Of a stretch of 64,000 nt of DNA, positions 59,201 to 64,000 are shown in pieces (the first letter of the stretch is position 1; each line of letters begins with the position of its first letter). A program made the translations under genes and the position numbers. Under the pieces are notes generated by a model. The model was given only the letters and a program-made list of their open reading frames with translations, did no database searches and had not been told where the DNA came from. Source of the stretch: Gordionus sp. m RMFG-2023 (taxonomy: Eukaryota > Nematomorpha > Gordioida > Chordodea > Parachordodidae); the NCBI RefSeq assembly GCF_954871325.1, contig NC_088779.1, forward strand, positions 10,418,846-10,482,845. Reading direction: 5' to 3'.

Positions 59201-62044
59201 ACGGGTTTTACCTTTCTACCGCCATTAAATTATCTGACGACACTTCATTTTGGTTTCGTATATTTTAGTCTAACTTTAAAATTTTATAAAAATTTCTGTC
59301 CAAAATATTAAAAATTCGATTCGCAAACTTTAAAACTCTATCGAAAAGAAGAATTAGCCTTTTTTAATAGGAAATTAAATAGCATTAATTTTACTAAAAT
59401 TTTCAATTTGCCAAAAAAATTAGTATTTATTAATTTCTTTTTTTTTTATTTGAGCCTTAAATGAACATTGTTTCATTTCAAATAATATGTTACAGAGAAC
59501 AAAAAAACAAATATATTTGTGATTCGAATAATATACACTCAGTAAATTGAATATTATATTTTTTGTATATTGTTCCTTTGAAAGGCTGTTAGTGGAAAAG
59601 GATCGTCTATCTATTTTTTTTAGAAAAAAAATGACAAGATAATTATAAATTAACTCATTTTTTAACATTATATGAGTTGAAATATTGTTACGGCTAGTGA
59701 TAATACACATCAAACTATTTGCTAAAACAACAAATTTTGTGGAAATTTTATCCTCACTTATTTTTTAATATTTATTAACGGAATCGTGGTAGAGTCCGAT
59801 CTTATATATATATTATCCCCCCAAGTATTGAAACATCAAGCTGGCTTTAGAAAGAAAACATTATCCTTGTTGGATTAGAATCTAGGTCTATAGTTAAGTA
59901 AACAACGCCTACAATAGACGATATATGAAAAACAATTTTTCAGACATAATAATTAATAAATGAAGGCTATAAATATTTTATGAAAAAATTAAAAACATCA
60001 CATGCTCGATTATCATTAGTCTATTGTTAAATTATAATATAGCTGTGATGGATAAATGGATAATCACAGCTAACTTCAAGACCTGTAAGATCAGTAAATA
60101 TTGAATTCAAGCTCAAGTTTGGGAAGGTTATTTTTCTTTCTATGGTCAAACTTATTTTATATTAGACACGTAATTCTTCCAGTGAAATATCAAACTAAGG
60201 TTTCAGAGTTGGAGAACGGTGTTTAATCAATATCTGCTTATTTTGCTAATTTCAAAATTTTTTCAGAAAAAAATTGACATAATCTGCTTTATCGTAGAGC
60301 ACTTACATGATTAACAAAGATATGGAGTAGTATTGGCCTATATTAAAATATTATTTGGGGAGTTTAATTAGAAAATGGGGAGTATTATTAATTACTTTGG
60401 ACATTATTTAATTTAAATGAGTAGGGTAAAAATTATTTGGTAAGTTTTATTTTTGGCAAGTTATTAATTAATTTTCAAGTTTTTTTTATTGACTTTTAGG
60501 AAGTTTTTATCTTAGATACGCAGAAATTTTTTAAGTAAAATCTATTAATATAGTTCTGATTTATAAAATTAAATAAGTGGATATATTTATTAATAAAATA
60601 ATATAAATTATTTATTAAATTATATCATATTTCAAATAATTTAATTTAAAATTAATATTTTAAATCTTTTTAATGAAATTGTATTCAAAATAATTCGAAT
60701 AAGAAAACAAGAAATCGATGAATTTCACAAGGAAAGCGTATTTTATATATTTTTAATTTTCTTTTAAGATTAAAAGGTTTACCAAATATGTGCAGGGTAT
60801 TTGGGTTAATAAAATTTATCATTATTTAGTAATTTATTCACCCAGGATTTGGTGTATCCTAAAAGTTTAACATTTTGTAATTATTTTATTTTTTGTATAA
60901 AATAAAAACAATAATGCCATCTTATTCTAATTATTTTGAATATAATAGTTATATTAAAAAGTTTAACCATTTGTAATTAGATTATATGAAATATAATTAT
61001 TATATGAAATATAATTATTATATGACCTTATAATTAAATAGATGCAATAATTATATTATAAGAAGAGAAATCTGAACATTCATATCGTATATAAGTAATT
61101 ACCTGCCGAATTTCGGTTTACTTAGATTTTTTAAATCTATTTTTATATGGTTTTTAAAAGGTTTGAAATCACAAATACCAAGGTAGGCTGCAAGGGTGAT
61201 ATATCCTCTATTAATTGAATTTTCTTATGATATGAACAAGTTAAATAATAAATAACTAGATATATTGAATAGTAAGATAAATTAATAATTATATTTTACA
61301 CAAATCTTTTATTTAATATAACTATATTTAAAATATAAAAATACAAACGCCATCTTGCGAATTGAATATTATTATTATATATTTTAATAATTTTTAAAAT
61401 ACGATAGAGGATATAAGTATATTTTTTTTTATTATTATTTTCGCTAAATAAATTTTTAATTAAATGAAAGAATTATATTTAAAAAAAATAAAAATGAAGC
61501 TTAATATATTATTAGTACATGGTACGAAACTTTGAGTAAATTTATGGAATTAAATCAAAACGTGTATTCCGGAACCTTCCCCAAACGTTACTAAAAATAT
61601 AAATAAATTTCTTATTTATTTCTATAATTAAAATATTAAATATTTTGATCAATATAATAAGTTGAGTTATTTTAAAATTTTTTTATAATAATAAATAATC
61701 ATATTAAACTATCAACTAAAAAAAAATTTCGAGAGGATCGTCTAAAATGAATTGATAGAATACTGGGAATCCAATAAAATAAATCCTATACTATATATCA
61801 AATGACCCAAATCCTAAGCGCAACTCCATATAGCCTGGTAAGTGTTAAACATGCTCAAATTTATATTAACACCGCAAAGATCCAAAATAGATTATAATCT
61901 TTTAGAAAATATATTATTGCTTCAATGCATTAATTGATTCATTTAATGATTAAATAAAGATTAATTGAAATGTGTAGATTAAAAAAAAAATATTTATAGT
62001 AACGTTCCAAAAGCTGGAAGACCCAGATGAAATTTTCTTGCGGA
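56300..62044. other. Gene-poor AT-rich region
   Basis: About 5.7 kb. Noted inside: G-rich tract near 56.73 kb; a GC-richer patch near 58.33-58.37 kb that looks like a transposon-end fragment; tRNA-like fragments near 59.86 and 60.05-60.13 kb. No protein-coding exon was recognised. Confidence 0.4.
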
Positions 62045-62325
62045 ACCGGAATGAAAACGCAAAAATTGTCATTTGCACGGCCCGGATTTATTTTTTTTTA
62101 AATTTTTCAGCGTGTTTTGTATTTTAGGCTCGGTCCTAGTTGTTTTTGAAATTATATTATATTTAATTTTTATATTTTATAATGGCGATTTAAAATATTT
62201 GGTTTTAAATTCTGCCCAACCCAGTCCGGGTATTTTTTTAAAAAAATATTTAGGCTGGGCTAGGATATTTTAAAAAAATGAAACGGCCAGACTTGTGTGG
62301 GCCGGGCCTGCAGATTTGATATTTT
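62045..62325. repeat. GC-rich inverted-repeat element, unclassified
   Basis: TTTGCACGGCCCGG at the left and, on the other strand, TCTGCAGGCCCGGCCC at the right form similar inverted ends about 260 bp apart. CCCAACCCAGTCCGGG and GGCTGGGCTAGG lie inside. No clear target duplication. It belongs to the style of GGCCCG-rich repeats seen at 12.1, 20.3 and 32.4 kb. Confidence 0.5.
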
Positions 62326-62769
62326 ATAGGGAAAAACAACTAAAAAATACATATATAAGTAAACAGGGATCAGAAAAAAGGAGTTAAACCTTTAAAAATA
62401 AATACATGCGGGAGAGGTAAAAAACTCTTTATTTTTTTTAAAATTAAATTCCTCCAAAGATGAATCTTGAACAAATAAACCGAAAATAACAACTCATTTC
62501 GGCGTATGCTAACCAGTTAATAAAAGGTAAATTACAAAAAATAAATAAATACACCTATATTGGAATTTCTAAAAAAAATTAAATTTAAAATATGTAATCT
62601 CCGTAATCTAAAGATCGTTTTCATAACATCTTTAATGTTAGGATGTTTTTTTCTAAAAATTTTCATATCATCATAATGTATTTAATTTTAAGGAGATTAT
62701 CTGTTCTTATTTATGTTTTAAAAAAAAATCTTCAAATTATTGGGCAAAAATTCTATTTAAGAAAAAATT

Positions 62770-62950
62770 TGATTTCATTTTAAAAGATTCTTAATGCGTG
62801 AAAATTGCAAAAGATTTACTTATATATTTTTTAAAAAAGATTTGGGAATTTTTAGGTTAAATTTTTAATCAGAAATAATTTTCAAAAAAAAAAAATCTTC
62901 AAAGATTTTGGCCCAAAAATTTTTTTTCGAACTATGCTTAAAAATGGGAC
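62770..62950 (+). repeat. Dispersed AT-rich repeat, copy 2
   Basis: Follows the Cbl-intron segment at 5340-5520 in the same orientation: TTTACTTATA, TTTTTTAAA, GGGAATTTTTAGG, TTCAAAGATTTTGG and a final poly-T followed by a TCGAACT-like word. Diverged, with no coding content. Confidence 0.5.
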
Positions 62951-64000
62951 ATCTTTTAATTGATTATTTTATGATTCTTTTATTTTGATAACTTTTTAAT
63001 AAAACTGGTTAAATAATTTAACGTTTTATTCTAATGAAGCCACTATCATTTATTTTTTGATAATAAAAATAACCCCCAAAAATAATAGTCTATTTCAAAA
63101 TTTAATTTTAAAATCGAGTTGTTATAGAAAAAAATTACATAATATAAATTTTGGAATTATGGAAATTTAAAAAAATGATCCATTTTGACAAATTCGTGAG
63201 CTATATATTTTGATTTTTTTTATAACGAGTTAGTCATTATAATATATTATTCATTACAAATTAAATTTTTAGATAATTCTTTATTTAAATGTATAAAAAA
63301 AATATATTTTGGACAAATAAATTGAATTTAAATCTCACGAGATATTCATATAGATTAGGGGCAATTGGAAAAAGAGTGTTTAATTATATAAAATAATTAT
63401 TTTATATACTTGTATATATTTTTTGAATATGATAATATAGATAACAAAATGAGACACAAAAACATTTTTTAGATAACAAGTCATTAGTGCATAATTACTT
63501 TATCATTTTGTGTGATAATTAACACGTAATCACGCTATATAATAATATTTAAATTGACCAAAGTAAGCTTAATGGATAGAAGATGAATCAAGCAGAGTTT
63601 CTAAGAAAATTAATTTTCCGCGAATCCTAATTTGAAACGAATGCATACATATATATTTTGTAATTTATGAAAATCTAAATTCAGCATAAAGTTTCAGAAA
63701 ATAACAATTTTAGTTTCCAAATTTTTTAATAAATTTAAGAAGGTGGATCTAAGAGCGATATTTTAACTTTGTGGCTATATTTTTTCTTAAAAATGAGAAA
63801 CTGGCTACAGGCTATGAAATTATCAAAATACATAAATTTAATAAAATTTTTACACAAAAAAGAAAGAAATTTATCAATTAATAATGTTGTTGCTCTGTTG
63901 AGAATAATTAACATTTCTTATATTAAAAATGATTTTTGTTTATAATTAAATTGGAATAAAATTTTTATCCGAACATTTACAGACCGGAAATAGCTTTAAT
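62951..64000. other. AT-rich sequence to window end
   Basis: No gene, RNA or element was recognised. Confidence 0.4.

Noticed and set aside
60030-60150. tRNA-derived SINE-like fragment (B-box-like GAATTCAAGC)
   Set aside because: Boxes are too degenerate and ends undefined; kept only as a note.

Overview
The window is a stretch of a very AT-rich animal nuclear genome. Spliced genes with GT-AG introns, non-LTR and cut-and-paste transposons, and long non-coding gaps exclude a prokaryote. The gene set (Cbl, a carnitine acyltransferase, two receptors of the sex-peptide/myoinhibitory-peptide receptor family) fits a protostome invertebrate. The lineage cannot be named from the sequence alone.

Layout. 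(1) 2.4-7.4 kb, + strand: seven 3' exons of a Cbl E3 ubiquitin ligase (EF-hand, SH2-like, linker helix, RING, short tail). Its 5' part lies before the window or was not found. (2) 8.1-22.9 kb, - strand: twelve exons of a carnitine O-acetyltransferase-like gene, converging tail to tail with Cbl. Every exon junction proposed keeps the reading frame. Its introns hold several hAT-type transposons. (3) 23.5-41.2 kb: a transposon-rich region. It has tandem repeats, a composite SINE-like retroposon with an 18-bp target duplication, a weak Gag-like fossil, another hAT element, a long AAAG microsatellite, a nearly complete RTE-type LINE lying against the left arm of a DNA transposon with long inverted arms, and a reverse-transcriptase fragment. 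(4) 42.4-49.3 kb, - strand: two intronless neighbouring GPCR genes of the sex peptide receptor family with very long loops and tails. (5) 49.3-64 kb: AT-rich sequence with little recognisable content apart from two candidate 3' exons of a small membrane protein (54.7-55.0 kb), a MITE, and dispersed repeats.

The genes do not form an operon or pathway. Cbl would end receptor tyrosine kinase signalling by ubiquitination. The acyltransferase would buffer short-chain acyl-CoA against carnitine. The two GPCRs probably sense related neuropeptides and look like an old local duplication. The most unusual part is the mobile-element content: at least five hAT-like insertions with recognisable 8-bp duplications, nested insertions, and a non-autonomous element that shares both its tRNA-like 5' head and its 3' tail with the resident RTE LINE but has a different interior built from 170-bp repeats.
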